From: Rhizorhapis suberifaciens
Lineage (GTDB): Bacteria; Pseudomonadota; Alphaproteobacteria; Sphingomonadales; Sphingomonadaceae
Assembly (NCBI RefSeq): GCF_014200045.1
Contig: NZ_JACHOV010000001.1
Coordinates: forward strand, 124,001 to 188,000
Length of the DNA stretch: 64,000 nt
Direction: 5' to 3'
In this document: piece after piece, positions 40,678-49,252 of the stretch
Layout: each line of letters opens with the position of its first letter
How positions within the stretch are numbered: position 1 is the stretch's first letter
Position numbers and translations under genes: made by a program
Notes under the pieces: generated by a model
Database searches by the model: none
Told to the model about the DNA's origin: nothing
Seen by the model: the letters and a program-made list of their open reading frames with translations, nothing else

Positions 40678-41319
40678 CTATTCCAGCGCATCGATCACGG
40701 CGGCCCGCAGTTCCGCAATTCCCATGCCTTTTTCGCTGGAGGTGATCACGATGTCCGGATGCGCCGCCGGGCGCTTGCGGATTTCGGCGGTGACGGCATC
40801 GCAGGTGGCGGTAAGGTCGCTTGCTTTCACTTTATCGGCCTTCGTCATCACGATGCGGTAGCTGACAGCCGCATCGTCCAGCATCTTCATGATATCGCGG
40901 TCCACGTCCTTGATGCCATGCCTGCTGTCGATCAGGAGCAGGGTGCGTTTCAGCACTGACCGGCCGCGCAAATAGTCGTTCACCAGATAACGCCATTTGC
41001 GGACAATATCCTTGGGCGCCTTCGCAAAGCCATAGCCCGGCATGTCCACCAGGCGAAAGAGCAAGGGTTCCCCGACGTCGAAGAAGTTGAGTTCCTGCGT
41101 GCGGCCGGGCGTGTTGGACGTGCGCGCCAGTCCGTTGCGGCCGGTCAGCGCATTCAGCAGCGAACTCTTGCCCACATTGGACCGCCCTGCAAAGGCCACT
41201 TCCTTGACCACCGGATCAGGCAAGAATTTAAGATCCGGGGCGGATTTCAGGAACGCGATCGGTCCCGCGAAAGTCTTCCGCGCAGTTTCGATGGGGTCCT
41301 GTTCTGGTGCTTCTGTCAT
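40678..41319 (-). CDS. engB: GTPase EngB/YihA, ribosome assembly and cell division
   Basis: The 213-residue GTPase has G1 in AFAGRSNVGKSSLLNAL, G3 in DMPGYGFAKAP and G4 in VMTKADK, with the usual short N-terminal extension. YihA/YsxC helps assemble the large ribosomal subunit and is essential in many bacteria. It is downstream of yidC on the same strand, as in many alphaproteobacteria, with a REP-like element between the two coding regions. Confidence 0.95.
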   Translation of the reverse strand: MTEAPEQDPIETARKTFAGPIAFLKSAPDLKFLPDPVVKEVAFAGRSNVGKSSLLNALTGRNGLARTSNTPGRTQELNFFDVGEPLLFRLVDMPGYGFAKAPKDIVRKWRYLVNDYLRGRSVLKRTLLLIDSRHGIKDVDRDIMKMLDDAAVSYRIVMTKADKVKASDLTATCDAVTAEIRKRPAAHPDIVITSSEKGMGIAELRAAVIDALE

Positions 41320-41331
41320 TTATATTCCAAA

Positions 41332-41406
41332 CGTCATTCCCGCGAAGGCGGGAATCCATCTCCTGACCCATCCGGAGGATCCCGCCGTCGCTGGGATGGC
41401 GAGAGC
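41332..41406. repeat. REP-like palindromic element between yidC and engB
   Basis: CGTCATTCCCGCGAAGGCGG then GAATCCATCTCCTG, followed by GAGGATCCCGCCGTCGCTGG. The main stem is TTCCCGC..GCGGGAA. It is the clearest single-arm form of the family seen at 40567 and 21856. It lies just before the yidC stop, between two genes of one transcription unit. Confidence 0.75.
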
Positions 41407-41414
41407 ATGAAGCA

Positions 41415-43112
41415 TTACTCGGCCTTCACCGGCTCGCGCAGCGCGGGATGGCGGCTGTAGAGCCATTTCTGCTGCGCGATGGTGAGGATGTTGGAAGTAA
41501 TCCAGTAGACCAGCAGGCCCGCAGCGAAGGGGGCCATGATGAACATCATCATCCACGGCATGATCATGAATATCTGCTGCTGCGTCGGATCCATCTGGGC
41601 CGGATTGAGCTTGAACTGCAGCCACATGGTAATACCCAGCAGCAACGCAAGCACGCCAATGCCCAGGAATGCGGGTGGGTTGAAATCCAACAGGCCAAAC
41701 AGGTTCAAAATGTGCAACGGATCGGGTGCGGACAGATCCTTGATCCACAGCACGAATGGCTGGTGCCGCATTTCGATCGTCAGCATCAGCACCTTGTAGA
41801 GGGCGAAGAAAATCGGGATTTGTAGGAACATGGGAAGGCAGCCGGCAAGCGGATTGACCTTTTCCTTGCGGTACAACTCCATCATCTCTTGCTGCAGCTT
41901 GGGCTTGTCGTTTTTATATTTTTCCTGCAGCAACTTCATCTTCGGCTGCACCGCCCGCATCGCTGCCATTGAGGCGAACTGCTTCTGCGCGATAGGGAAC
42001 ATCAGCAACCGAACAATGAAGGTGAGGCAGATGATCGCCACGCCAAAATTGCCAATGGCCTCGAACAGCCAGTGAAGCACAAAGAAGATCGGCTTTTCGA
42101 ACCAGTAGAACCAACCCCAATCGATCGCGCGGTCGAACAAAGTGATCCCCTCATCCTGATAGCGCTCGAGCAGTTTGGTTTCCTTGGCTCCGACGAACAG
42201 CCGGGAGGTCTGGCTGACGGATTTTCCGGGAACCAGCAGCGCGGGATTCAGGCTGAAATCGGCTTGATACAGATCATCGTCGCCCTTGCGGAATTTGGAG
42301 CTGACCGCAGTCTTCTGATCGGGCACCAGGGCCGAGAGCCAGTATTTGTCCGTAAAGCCAATCCAGCCTCCTGAACTAGTGAAGCCTGCATCGCCATCTT
42401 CGTCCAGATCTTTGAAGTCGACGTCATAATTGGCCTTGCCGTCGAACACGCCTATCGGTCCGGTATGAATGGTCCAGCTGCTGGGGTCCTCCGACACGCC
42501 CTTGTGGCTGATATAGCCATAAGGTCGGACGCCTACCGCGCCGCTGCCAGTATTCGTTACCTTTTGTGTGACGGTGAACATATAATCATTGTCCACAGCC
42601 AGCTTGATTTCAAAAAGCTGTCCCTGGCCATTGTTCCATTTGAGCGTCACCGGGCTTGTCGGCGTCAGCTTTTTGCCGCTTGCCGTCCATATAGTGTTGG
42701 CGTCTGGCGCCTTCAGGCCATCGCCGGTCCAGCCAAAGCCGCCAAAATAGGCATCTTTGGTGCCGCTGGGCGCAAATAGATGGACGTCCGAAGAGTCCTT
42801 CTTGATCGTCTGCTTGTAAGTGGGAAGTACGATGTCGTCGATCCGCGCGCCTTTAAGGTTGATGGATCCGGTAAGCTTGGGTGTCTCGATGGGGAGACGG
42901 GGATCTTCGCCCAGCACTTGCTTCAGGGGTCGAATGGCCTTCGCGCCGCTTTCCGCGGCTACCGGGCCATTGTCGGTTGCCGGGGCAACCTGTTGCGCCT
43001 GGCGTGGCGGCTGCTTGGGGGTCGGGGATATTTTCTCGGCGACATAGGGCCATCCGAACAGGATCAATGCCGTCAGCACGACCGCCAGGATGATGTTGCG
43101 CTTGTCGTCCAC
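41415..43112 (-). CDS. yidC: Membrane protein insertase YidC
   Basis: The 565-residue inner-membrane protein has an N-terminal transmembrane anchor (IILAVVLTALILFGWPYV), a large periplasmic beta domain (residues 60-350) and the C-terminal insertase core with LLMFPIAQKQFASMAAMRAVQPKM, MMELYRKEKVNPLAGCLPMFLQIPIFFAL and the final transmembrane helices. It inserts and folds membrane proteins, alone or with SecYEG. It is part of the rpmH-rnpA-yidD-yidC unit. Layout is that of a gram-negative YidC. Confidence 0.96.
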   Translation of the reverse strand: MDDKRNIILAVVLTALILFGWPYVAEKISPTPKQPPRQAQQVAPATDNGPVAAESGAKAIRPLKQVLGEDPRLPIETPKLTGSINLKGARIDDIVLPTYKQTIKKDSSDVHLFAPSGTKDAYFGGFGWTGDGLKAPDANTIWTASGKKLTPTSPVTLKWNNGQGQLFEIKLAVDNDYMFTVTQKVTNTGSGAVGVRPYGYISHKGVSEDPSSWTIHTGPIGVFDGKANYDVDFKDLDEDGDAGFTSSGGWIGFTDKYWLSALVPDQKTAVSSKFRKGDDDLYQADFSLNPALLVPGKSVSQTSRLFVGAKETKLLERYQDEGITLFDRAIDWGWFYWFEKPIFFVLHWLFEAIGNFGVAIICLTFIVRLLMFPIAQKQFASMAAMRAVQPKMKLLQEKYKNDKPKLQQEMMELYRKEKVNPLAGCLPMFLQIPIFFALYKVLMLTIEMRHQPFVLWIKDLSAPDPLHILNLFGLLDFNPPAFLGIGVLALLLGITMWLQFKLNPAQMDPTQQQIFMIMPWMMMFIMAPFAAGLLVYWITSNILTIAQQKWLYSRHPALREPVKAE

Positions 43113-43146
43113 GTAAAACTCCCGAATCTCTTTGGTTATCGCTCGA

Positions 43147-43359
43147 TCAAGGAACCGGATCGAAACCCGACCCGCCCCACGGATGGCATCGCATTAGCCG
43201 TTTGATCGCCAGCCAGCCACCCCTTAGCGCACCATATTTATAGAGCGCCTGAATTGCATATTCCGAACAGCTGGGCGCGTAGCGGCAGGAAGGGGGCAGA
43301 ACCCGGGAAGGACCAACTTGCCAGAGGCGCGCAATCAGGATGAAGAAGCGGGCGATCAT
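43147..43359 (-). CDS. yidD: Membrane protein insertion efficiency factor YidD
   Basis: The 70-residue protein shows the whole YidD family block: [47 protein letters not shown]. The cysteines in the first block and the HPWGGSG block are diagnostic. It is a small membrane-associated protein acting with YidC in membrane insertion. Its start overlaps the end of rnpA by 4 bp, the usual tight coupling in this operon. Confidence 0.95.
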   Translation of the reverse strand: MIARFFILIARLWQVGPSRVLPPSCRYAPSCSEYAIQALYKYGALRGGWLAIKRLMRCHPWGGSGFDPVP

Positions 43360-43952
43360 GGTTTGCCATCGCTCCCGTGCTCCTGCGAAGGCAGGAGCCC
43401 AGGTTCAGGTTCACGAGCCCGACGTTCTGGCCCTCTATGCTCCTGCTTTCGCGAGCTGGCACTGTCCCCCAACTTCCGCAGCGCTTTCGCCATCTCCTCG
43501 CGAAGCAGGTCGAAATCCCGCTCCAGGCCGCCGACGCGCCCGATCAGGATATGATCGGCTCCGGCCTGGCCCAGCGTCGGCAGCAACTCCCGCGCCAGAG
43601 CGCGAAAACGGCGCTTCATCCGGTTCCGGACGACAGCGCCGCCAATTTTTTTCGTAACAGTAATACCCAACCGTTTCACCGGATCGCCATCCGCGCGGTC
43701 GCGAACCAGCAGGACGAAACCAGGCATGGGCGCCCGTCTGCCTTTGTTCGCTGCCAGGAAATCAGCGCGCCTGCCGATTGTCAGGACGGCGCGCGCATCT
43801 TCCGGTCGGATCAGGCGCTCAGCGACTTGCGGCCGCGTGCGCGGCGCGCGCGCAGCACATTGCGGCCGCCCGGAGTCGCCATGCGTGACCGAAACCCGTG
43901 ACGCCGCTTGCGCACGATTTTGCTCGGCTGATAGGTGCGCTTCATCGCTCAT
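43356..43952 (-). CDS. rnpA: Ribonuclease P protein component, frame spanning rpmH and with REP-derived tail
   Basis: The RNase P protein core reads [20 protein letters not shown], then [26 protein letters not shown], with the RNR signature that binds P RNA. It supports tRNA 5' maturation. The frame has no ATG, GTG or TTG between the core and an ATG at 43952, 7 bp upstream of the rpmH start; using it makes rnpA overlap all of rpmH in another frame, as known in Thermus. That ATG abuts GAGGA with no spacing, so a non-canonical start (for example CTG) nearer the core is possible. The last 40 residues (from [16 protein letters not shown]) encode a REP-like palindrome and are not part of the family. 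Confidence 0.8.
   Translation of the reverse strand: MSDEAHLSAEQNRAQAASRVSVTHGDSGRPQCAARAPRTRPQVAERLIRPEDARAVLTIGRRADFLAANKGRRAPMPGFVLLVRDRADGDPVKRLGITVTKKIGGAVVRNRMKRRFRALARELLPTLGQAGADHILIGRVGGLERDFDLLREEMAKALRKLGDSASSRKQEHRGPERRAREPEPGLLPSQEHGSDGKP
43376..43460. repeat. REP-like palindrome within the 3' end of rnpA
   Basis: The segment GTGCTCCTGCGAAGGCAGGA plus GCC, then TATGCTCCTGCTTTCGCGAG, gives two related inverted arms (GCTCCTGC/GCAGGAGC and a second reversed half). It resembles the dispersed REP family, but is translated as the last part of rnpA. Its sequence has drifted from CCCGC to CCTGC, so it is a diverged copy. Confidence 0.6.
43811..43945 (-). CDS. rpmH: 50S ribosomal protein L34
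   Basis: A 44-residue frame reads [20 protein letters not shown] and ends [12 protein letters not shown], the complete L34 sequence pattern. L34 lies in the large ribosomal subunit near the exit tunnel region. The ATG at 43945 has GAGGA at 7-nt spacing. It is the first gene of the rpmH-rnpA-yidD-yidC unit and is too short for routine ORF cut-offs. Its whole length is overlapped in another frame by the long rnpA frame. Confidence 0.97.
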   Translation of the reverse strand: MKRTYQPSKIVRKRRHGFRSRMATPGGRNVLRARRARGRKSLSA

Positions 43953-43974
43953 TCCTCAAGTCAAATAGCATAAT

Positions 43975-44001
43975 GAAAAGGGCCGCCACAGCCGGGCGGC
44001 C
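43975..44001 (-). terminator. Intrinsic terminator after the PGPGW gene
   Basis: Arms GGCCGCC and GGCGGCC (43981-43987 and 43995-44001) with a 7-nt loop, followed on the minus strand by CTTTTC. It lies 40 bp beyond the stop of the PGPGW-type gene and upstream of rpmH, so it separates the two minus-strand units. Confidence 0.6.
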
Positions 44002-44040
44002 TCAGATGGAAAGGGCCGATAGGCAAAAGCGGACCATGAG

Positions 44041-44346
44041 TCAATCTTTGGCTTCCCTGGCTTGCTCTTTTCTCTTGAGACGTCTGAAATGGCTCCTGCG
44101 CCGAAGGCTCCAGTCGGCCCAACTGCCATATTTCGGCCAGCGCTGCTTGAAGCGAACGTAAAGGCGCTTCGCCCAATTGCTGTTCTTCAGGGTAAGGGCA
44201 AGACCTCCGGCCATCAGAATCACGCCCCCCGGACCCGGTAGTACGCCCACCACCGGCGCCAGCAGCATCAGCATGATGCCAAGCACCAGAAAAAAAAGGC
44301 GCAGCCTTTCCTTCCATAGGGTCCGGTTGCCATTAACCATCGACAT
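44041..44346 (-). CDS. PGPGW-type small membrane protein
   Basis: The 101-residue product starts MSMVNGNRTLWKERLRLFFL and has two hydrophobic stretches (LFFLVLGIMLMLLAPVVGVL and GGVILMAGGLALTL) joined by LPGPGG, the mark of the PGPGW transmembrane family. The C-terminus is very basic (RRRSHFRRLKRKEQ). Function is unknown; it is probably an inner-membrane protein. The frame is open upstream to 44451 but the ATG at 44346 (or 44340) gives the family-like start. It precedes a terminator-like hairpin at 43975-44001. Confidence 0.78.
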   Translation of the reverse strand: MSMVNGNRTLWKERLRLFFLVLGIMLMLLAPVVGVLPGPGGVILMAGGLALTLKNSNWAKRLYVRFKQRWPKYGSWADWSLRRRSHFRRLKRKEQAREAKD

Positions 44347-44580
44347 GAACGGAATTTGGGGAGCGCCAACTCGCAGGGCAAGACGGCTTGCGCCGGAATG
44401 ACGCTGTTTCAGTTTAGATTCCGACCCGAAACGACGGCGCGGTGATTGCAAGAATGCAGCTTTTGAATTAGGTTAAGTCAATGAAAATATTGGTCGCACC
44501 GCCCGATTTGGGAGTGCTCAACATGTCGCTTCAACGATTGCCAGCTGCCAAATCGCTCATTTTCAGGCGGGGATAAGGTC

Positions 44581-47412
44581 ATGGCCAGATCGGACCCGGC
44601 CATAGATTTCAGGGCGATATTCGATGCTGCTCCGGGACCTTATCTGCTGCTTTCCGCCGATCCGCCCCGATATACCATCATCGAGGTCAATCAAGCTTAT
44701 GTTCGCGCCACTGGAACTGAGCGCTCATTGATGTTGGGACGGGGGTTGTTCGAAGTGTTTCCAGATGCCGACGCCGATCCTCAGGCGGACACTGGGGCAA
44801 GCGACCTCCGCACCTCATTGGACCGTGTGCTTCGGGACGGTGCGGTCGATGTCCTGGGTGTGCAGCGCTATGATATTCAGCTCCGTGACGGTTCCGGTCG
44901 CTTCGAGATCCGCTACTGGAGCCCTATCAACACCCCAATCAAGGACGCGGACGGGCGTATCAGCCATATTCTGCACCGGGTCGAGGATATCACGGATTTC
45001 ATCGTCGCTCGCCGGGATAAAAGCGCGGCCATTTTGGGCCGATCCGGAAGCGTTCGCGCGCGCGATAAGCTTGAGGCCGAAGTTCGGCGAAGCGGCACTG
45101 AGCTCAAGGACGCAAATCGCCAGCTGAAGGCGATGTCGGAACAACTGGTGGAGGCGAACTCGCGACTGGAAAATCTGGATCGGTTGAAGACGGAATTCTT
45201 CGCCAACATATCGCACGAATTTAGAACACCTTTAACCCTTATGCTGGGACCGCTCGAGGAGTTGATGGAGCGCCTCCTGACGGACGAAGACCGGCTGCTC
45301 GTGCAAAGTGCTCAGCGGAACGCCTTGCGCCTGCAGAAACTGGTCAATGCCTTGCTGGATTTCTCGCGGCTGGAAGAGGGGCGGGTCAAGACTCGATTTC
45401 AGGACACTAACCTTCCGGAGATGACGTCGGAACTCGCCAGTCATTTCGACTCTGCCTGTTCAGATGCAGGCCTTGCCCTCAGGATTGACTGCCCTCCAAT
45501 GGACGCCCCTGTCTCGGTCGATCGGGACATGTGGGAGAAGATCGTCCTCAACCTGATCTCCAATGCCTTCAAATTTACCCTTCAGGGTGAAATCGCCGTG
45601 TCGCTGCGCCAAGTGGACGAGATGGTTGAGCTGACCGTTCGGGACAGCGGCGTCGGCATTCCGGCGGAGGAACTGCCGCTCATTTTTGAACGCTTCCACC
45701 GGGTTCAGGGGCAGCCCGGCCGTAGTCATGAGGGAAGCGGCATCGGCCTTTCGCTTGTGCGAGAGCTTGTGCGCCTTCATGAAGGCGAAATTACTGCGGA
45801 CAGCCAACCGGGGAAGGGCACCAGTTTCGTCGTGACCATGCCCCTTCGCCGTCAGGATCTGCAGGGAGGGACAGGCGACGAAGCCCTTTCTTCTTCGGTG
45901 AGCCCGCAGGCTTTGGGCTATGCGCGGGAAGCTGAGCATTGGTTGCCGTCCAGCGATGTCTCCATGGCCGCAGATATGCCCGCAATCGACGGGGTCGGCA
46001 CTGGAAGGCGTATTTTGCTGGCCGATGATAATGCGGACATGCGTGCTTATGTCGCCCGTGTCCTCATAGGAGTTGGCTATGAGGTGCATGCGGTTTCAAA
46101 CGGCGATGCCGTGCTCTCGGCGCTAAAGGAGTCGCCTCATCCCGATCTTGTACTGACCGATGTGATGATGCCGGGCCGGTTGGACGGCTTTGGTCTGCTC
46201 CGGACGCTGCGCGCCGATCCTGGGACGGAGACTTTGCCTGTGATGCTTCTTTCTGCCCGCGCTGGTCCGGAGGCCCGGATCGAGGGGTTAGAGGCCGGCG
46301 CTGACGAATATATCGTCAAGCCCTTTGGCGCACGCGAGCTTCTGGCGCGGATCGATGCAGCGCTGCGCTTGGGCAAGATGCGCCGGGAGGCAGCGCTTAA
46401 GGAAAATGAACTCGTAACCGCCCGCGCTGAAGCCAAGCTCCGTCTGGCCATGGAGACGGCCCGCATGGGTGAAGCCATATTCGACTTGAAAGCGGACGGT
46501 ATCATCCACACTCCCGGCTTCGCCCTCCTTTACGGACAGCCCGCCGAACGGCAGCTCACGCTTGAGGACATTCGCGCCGCTTATCATCCGGAAGACTGGC
46601 TGACTGTCGAACGCTCAAGGGCACAGGCCCTGATCGGCGATACCGAATATCTGGAAGTCGAGCACCGGGTGATTTGGCCCGATGGTACGGTCCATTGGCT
46701 GGCTGCCCGCTTCCACATAGAGCGGGATAGCTGGGGCAAGGCGGTCGAGGCTACCGCCGTTTACATGGATATCACCGAACGCAAATGGGTTGAGGAACGG
46801 CAGCGGCTGCTGCTTGATGAGCTCAATCACCGGGTGAAGAACACGCTTTCCACTGTGCAGTCGATTGCCATGCAGACCCGAAGGAGCGCTGCATCGCCTG
46901 AGCAGTTCAGCGAGCTTTTCGAAGGCCGCATTACCGCCTTGGCGGGAGCCCATGACTTGCTGACCGAGGCTTCCTGGGAGGGGGCCTCGCTGATGGATGT
47001 CATCGGCCGTACGCTCGCGCCCTATGCGCCCTCAGCCATTAATGCACCGCCGCGGATCATTTTTGGCGGGCCAATGGTGATGCTTAGTCCTAATGCGGCG
47101 GTCACGCTGAACATGGCCTTTCATGAACTTGCTACCAATGCCGCCAAATATGGTGCGCTGTCGGTGGCGGAGGGACGGCTGGACGTTTGTTGGAATGTGG
47201 ACAGGACGAGCGTCCCACCGGTCATAGAATTATTTTGGAACGAACAGGGCGGCCCCAAGGTCGCACCGCCCGCCCGCCGGGGATTTGGCACCCGGCTGGT
47301 GGAACAAGGCCTCACCCGAGAATTGGATGGAGAAGTGGATTTGCGTTATGATCCCCAGGGCTTCAACGGCAGAATTCGCCTTCCCGCGTCCCACAAGGTT
47401 TCGCCGGTATGA
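44581..47412 (+). CDS. Hybrid sensor kinase with HisKA and HWE kinase modules
   Basis: The 943-residue protein has in order: a PAS domain (residues 10-140), a coiled coil (about 160-205), a HisKA domain with phosphoacceptor His212 (NISHEFRTPLTLM), a HATPase (about 320-425, VLNLISNAFKFT, DSGVGIPAEELPLIFERFH, GSGIGLSLVRELV), a receiver with Asp527 (LVLTDVMMPG), a second PAS (about 620-735), and an HWE-type kinase with His750 (DELNHRVKNTLSTVQ) and HELATNAAKYGAL..FWNEQGGP. Two distinct kinase modules in one chain are unusual. No signal peptide or membrane segment is seen, so it is cytoplasmic. The response regulator gene follows with an ATGA overlap. Confidence 0.92.
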   Translation: MARSDPAIDFRAIFDAAPGPYLLLSADPPRYTIIEVNQAYVRATGTERSLMLGRGLFEVFPDADADPQADTGASDLRTSLDRVLRDGAVDVLGVQRYDIQLRDGSGRFEIRYWSPINTPIKDADGRISHILHRVEDITDFIVARRDKSAAILGRSGSVRARDKLEAEVRRSGTELKDANRQLKAMSEQLVEANSRLENLDRLKTEFFANISHEFRTPLTLMLGPLEELMERLLTDEDRLLVQSAQRNALRLQKLVNALLDFSRLEEGRVKTRFQDTNLPEMTSELASHFDSACSDAGLALRIDCPPMDAPVSVDRDMWEKIVLNLISNAFKFTLQGEIAVSLRQVDEMVELTVRDSGVGIPAEELPLIFERFHRVQGQPGRSHEGSGIGLSLVRELVRLHEGEITADSQPGKGTSFVVTMPLRRQDLQGGTGDEALSSSVSPQALGYAREAEHWLPSSDVSMAADMPAIDGVGTGRRILLADDNADMRAYVARVLIGVGYEVHAVSNGDAVLSALKESPHPDLVLTDVMMPGRLDGFGLLRTLRADPGTETLPVMLLSARAGPEARIEGLEAGADEYIVKPFGARELLARIDAALRLGKMRREAALKENELVTARAEAKLRLAMETARMGEAIFDLKADGIIHTPGFALLYGQPAERQLTLEDIRAAYHPEDWLTVERSRAQALIGDTEYLEVEHRVIWPDGTVHWLAARFHIERDSWGKAVEATAVYMDITERKWVEERQRLLLDELNHRVKNTLSTVQSIAMQTRRSAASPEQFSELFEGRITALAGAHDLLTEASWEGASLMDVIGRTLAPYAPSAINAPPRIIFGGPMVMLSPNAAVTLNMAFHELATNAAKYGALSVAEGRLDVCWNVDRTSVPPVIELFWNEQGGPKVAPPARRGFGTRLVEQGLTRELDGEVDLRYDPQGFNGRIRLPASHKVSPV

Positions 47413-47786
47413 CCATGCCCGAACCGCTGCGCGGGTTGCGCCTTTTCGTAGTCGAAGACGAAGCTTTGGTGGCAATGCTATTGGAGCAGATGCTTGAGGA
47501 TTTGGGCTGCGAGGTTGTAAGTCTCGCTGGAACAGTGGGGCAAGCGCTTGACCAGGTCGAAAAGGTCGCGCCTCGCGTGGACGCGGCCATATTGGACGTC
47601 AATCTGGGCGGGGAGCGGGTTTATCCCGTGGCCGATGCGTTGGCGGCGCACGATATTCCATTCCTGTTTGCGACCGGCTACGGGCCTTCCGGTCTGGACG
47701 ACCGCTATCCAGATAGTACCGTTCTGTCCAAACCCTATGTGGAAGCGACCCTGGTGAATGCGCTTCTTCAAGTGCGAGCGGGATAG
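47409..47786 (+). CDS. Single-domain response regulator
   Basis: The 125-residue receiver has the acidic pair VVEDEALVAML, the phosphoacceptor Asp63 in AAILDVNLGGERVYP, the FATGYGPSGL segment, and KP in VLSKPYVEATL. It lacks an output domain and resembles the stand-alone receivers paired with HWE kinases. It overlaps the kinase stop as ATGA, so the two are co-translated. It probably relays phosphate from the HWE module, or feeds back on it, rather than acting on DNA directly. Confidence 0.9.
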   Translation: MTMPEPLRGLRLFVVEDEALVAMLLEQMLEDLGCEVVSLAGTVGQALDQVEKVAPRVDAAILDVNLGGERVYPVADALAAHDIPFLFATGYGPSGLDDRYPDSTVLSKPYVEATLVNALLQVRAG

Positions 47787-47820
47787 TTCCCAGCCAAGCA
47801 TAGCGCCATCCTTGAACCTT

Positions 47821-47849
47821 TTGTAAATCCGTCGCTAACCCACTATAGA
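47821..47849 (+). promoter_or_regulatory. Candidate hisI promoter
   Basis: TTGTAA (47821-47826) and TATAGA (47844-47849) are spaced by 17 bp, close to a sigma-70 consensus. The predicted start point, about 7 bp after the -10 box, falls at 47856-47858, on or just before the hisI ATG at 47858. The transcript could therefore be leaderless, or the true promoter lies further upstream. Confidence 0.45.
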
Positions 47850-47857
47850 GTGGGGAT

Positions 47858-48232
47858 ATGAGCGATGTTCGAGAAAGTGGGGCGGTTCTTGATCCCAAAT
47901 ATGATGCCAATGGGCTGATCACGGCAGTGGTTACTGACCATGGGAGCGGTGACGTCCTGATGGTGGCGCATATGAATGCCCAGGCTCTGGTGCTGACGCA
48001 ACAAACCGGTATTGCGCATTTCTGGTCCCGCAGCCGGCAGAGCTTATGGAAAAAGGGAGAGACCTCGGGGCATTTTCTGCATGTTGTCGAAATGCGGATC
48101 GATTGTGACCAGGATGCTCTTTGGGTGAAGGCCGACCCAGCCGGGCCCGCCTGTCATACCGGGCGCAGGACTTGTTTCTACCGGCGGCTGACGGCCGAGG
48201 GGCTGGACTATGTGCCGGATGAAGCTGACTAG
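47858..48232 (+). CDS. hisI: Phosphoribosyl-AMP cyclohydrolase
   Basis: The 124-residue metalloenzyme opens the adenine ring of phosphoribosyl-AMP, the third step of histidine synthesis. The block [19 protein letters not shown], the metal-binding Asp residues in [14 protein letters not shown] and the cysteines of [12 protein letters not shown] are all present. The HisE domain is absent, so it is the monofunctional type. It stands apart from other his genes. Its start may be leaderless (see promoter). Its 3' end overlaps the next lipoprotein gene by 14 bp. Confidence 0.95.
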   Translation: MSDVRESGAVLDPKYDANGLITAVVTDHGSGDVLMVAHMNAQALVLTQQTGIAHFWSRSRQSLWKKGETSGHFLHVVEMRIDCDQDALWVKADPAGPACHTGRRTCFYRRLTAEGLDYVPDEAD

Positions 48233-48740
48233 TCCTGCCTTGGCCCTGCTGCTGGCCGCGTGCAGCGGGCAATCGCCCTCCAGTCCTCCAGTAGATGACA
48301 GTCCCGACCTTGAGCAGGCCGCAATAGAAAGCGGAGCCATTGCCGACGTTTCGCGGATGGACCCTGCGGGTCTGTTCATGCGTCGCCATGAAGCGGGAAC
48401 CGACATGCTTTGCATGACCCCCGATGGGGATCGCGAGTACAGATTTGGCGCTGTTGCCACCTCGGGCGACAAATCGAGATGTTTCGGCAGGGGCAGGGCG
48501 AAGCGGGCGGGGCAGCTATTGGTTCTGCGCTTCGACAAGCCATCCCGATGCATAATTGTCGCCCAATATGAAGGAGATCGGGTGGCGCTTGCCGGTGCGG
48601 TCGATGTGGAATGCGATAAGCTTTGTTCTGAGCGTTCATCCTTTGCCGGGGTGTCCGTGCCCAGAATTTCGTCCAATATCCGGACTGCCCGTTCTGTCCG
48701 CGGAGTTGACGGCGCTCCAATGTGTAGGGCTGCGTCTTGA
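48219..48740 (+). CDS. Uncharacterised lipoprotein downstream of hisI
   Basis: The 173-residue product starts [19 protein letters not shown] with a lipobox LAAC, predicting lipid attachment. The remaining sequence has several cysteines ([34 protein letters not shown]) that may pair in the periplasm. No family is recognised. The start at 48219 is preferred over ATG 48210 because it begins right at the signal; both overlap hisI. It is co-directional with hisI and probably co-transcribed. Confidence 0.75.
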   Translation: MKLTSPALALLLAACSGQSPSSPPVDDSPDLEQAAIESGAIADVSRMDPAGLFMRRHEAGTDMLCMTPDGDREYRFGAVATSGDKSRCFGRGRAKRAGQLLVLRFDKPSRCIIVAQYEGDRVALAGAVDVECDKLCSERSSFAGVSVPRISSNIRTARSVRGVDGAPMCRAAS

Positions 48741-48771
48741 CGCAAACGTAAAGCTGCATTAGCTCTGACGC

Positions 48772-49194
48772 ATGCGACGATCTGCATCGACGGCGTCCAT
48801 CGCCGGTATCGAAATGCCTGACCTTGACGATAAGTTAAGCTACAGCATTTCCGAACTTTGTGAGGAATTCCAAGTCACGGCGCGCACGTTGCGTTTTTAC
48901 GAAGACGAAGGGCTGATTGCTCCCGAAAGGCGAGGATTGACCAGGATATATTCGCGCCGCGACCGGGCGCGGCTTGCCTGGATACTAAGAGGCAAGCGGG
49001 TCGGATTCAGTCTTGCCGACATTCGAGAGATGATCGATCTTTATGATCGCAATGACGGTCGTGCCGAACAGAAGCGTGTTACCCTGGCCAAATGCGAGGC
49101 CCGCATCGACTTGCTGACCCGCCAGCGGCAAGATATCGATGCGGCCGTCGAGGAACTGTCGAAATTTGTCGCCACGCTGGAAGGTGGAGCATGA
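48772..49194 (+). CDS. MerR-family transcriptional regulator
   Basis: The 140-residue protein has a MerR winged helix ([31 protein letters not shown]) and a C-terminal coiled coil ([39 protein letters not shown]). [35 protein letters not shown] is the standard link helix region. LiuR-like MerR proteins of this type control fatty-acid or branched-chain amino-acid degradation. It lies directly upstream of an acyl-CoA dehydrogenase gene on the same strand, so it likely regulates that gene. A start at 48814 is an alternative. Confidence 0.9.
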   Translation: MRRSASTASIAGIEMPDLDDKLSYSISELCEEFQVTARTLRFYEDEGLIAPERRGLTRIYSRRDRARLAWILRGKRVGFSLADIREMIDLYDRNDGRAEQKRVTLAKCEARIDLLTRQRQDIDAAVEELSKFVATLEGGA

Positions 49195-49252
49195 GTTAAC
49201 CAATCCTGACATCTCAGGAATTGTGCCCTTTCATAAATGCCGGAGAGAAGAC

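Noticed and set aside
43356-43733. RnpA starting at the internal ATG of RRAPMPGF
   Set aside because: It would remove the conserved [11 protein letters not shown] block needed for the family fold.
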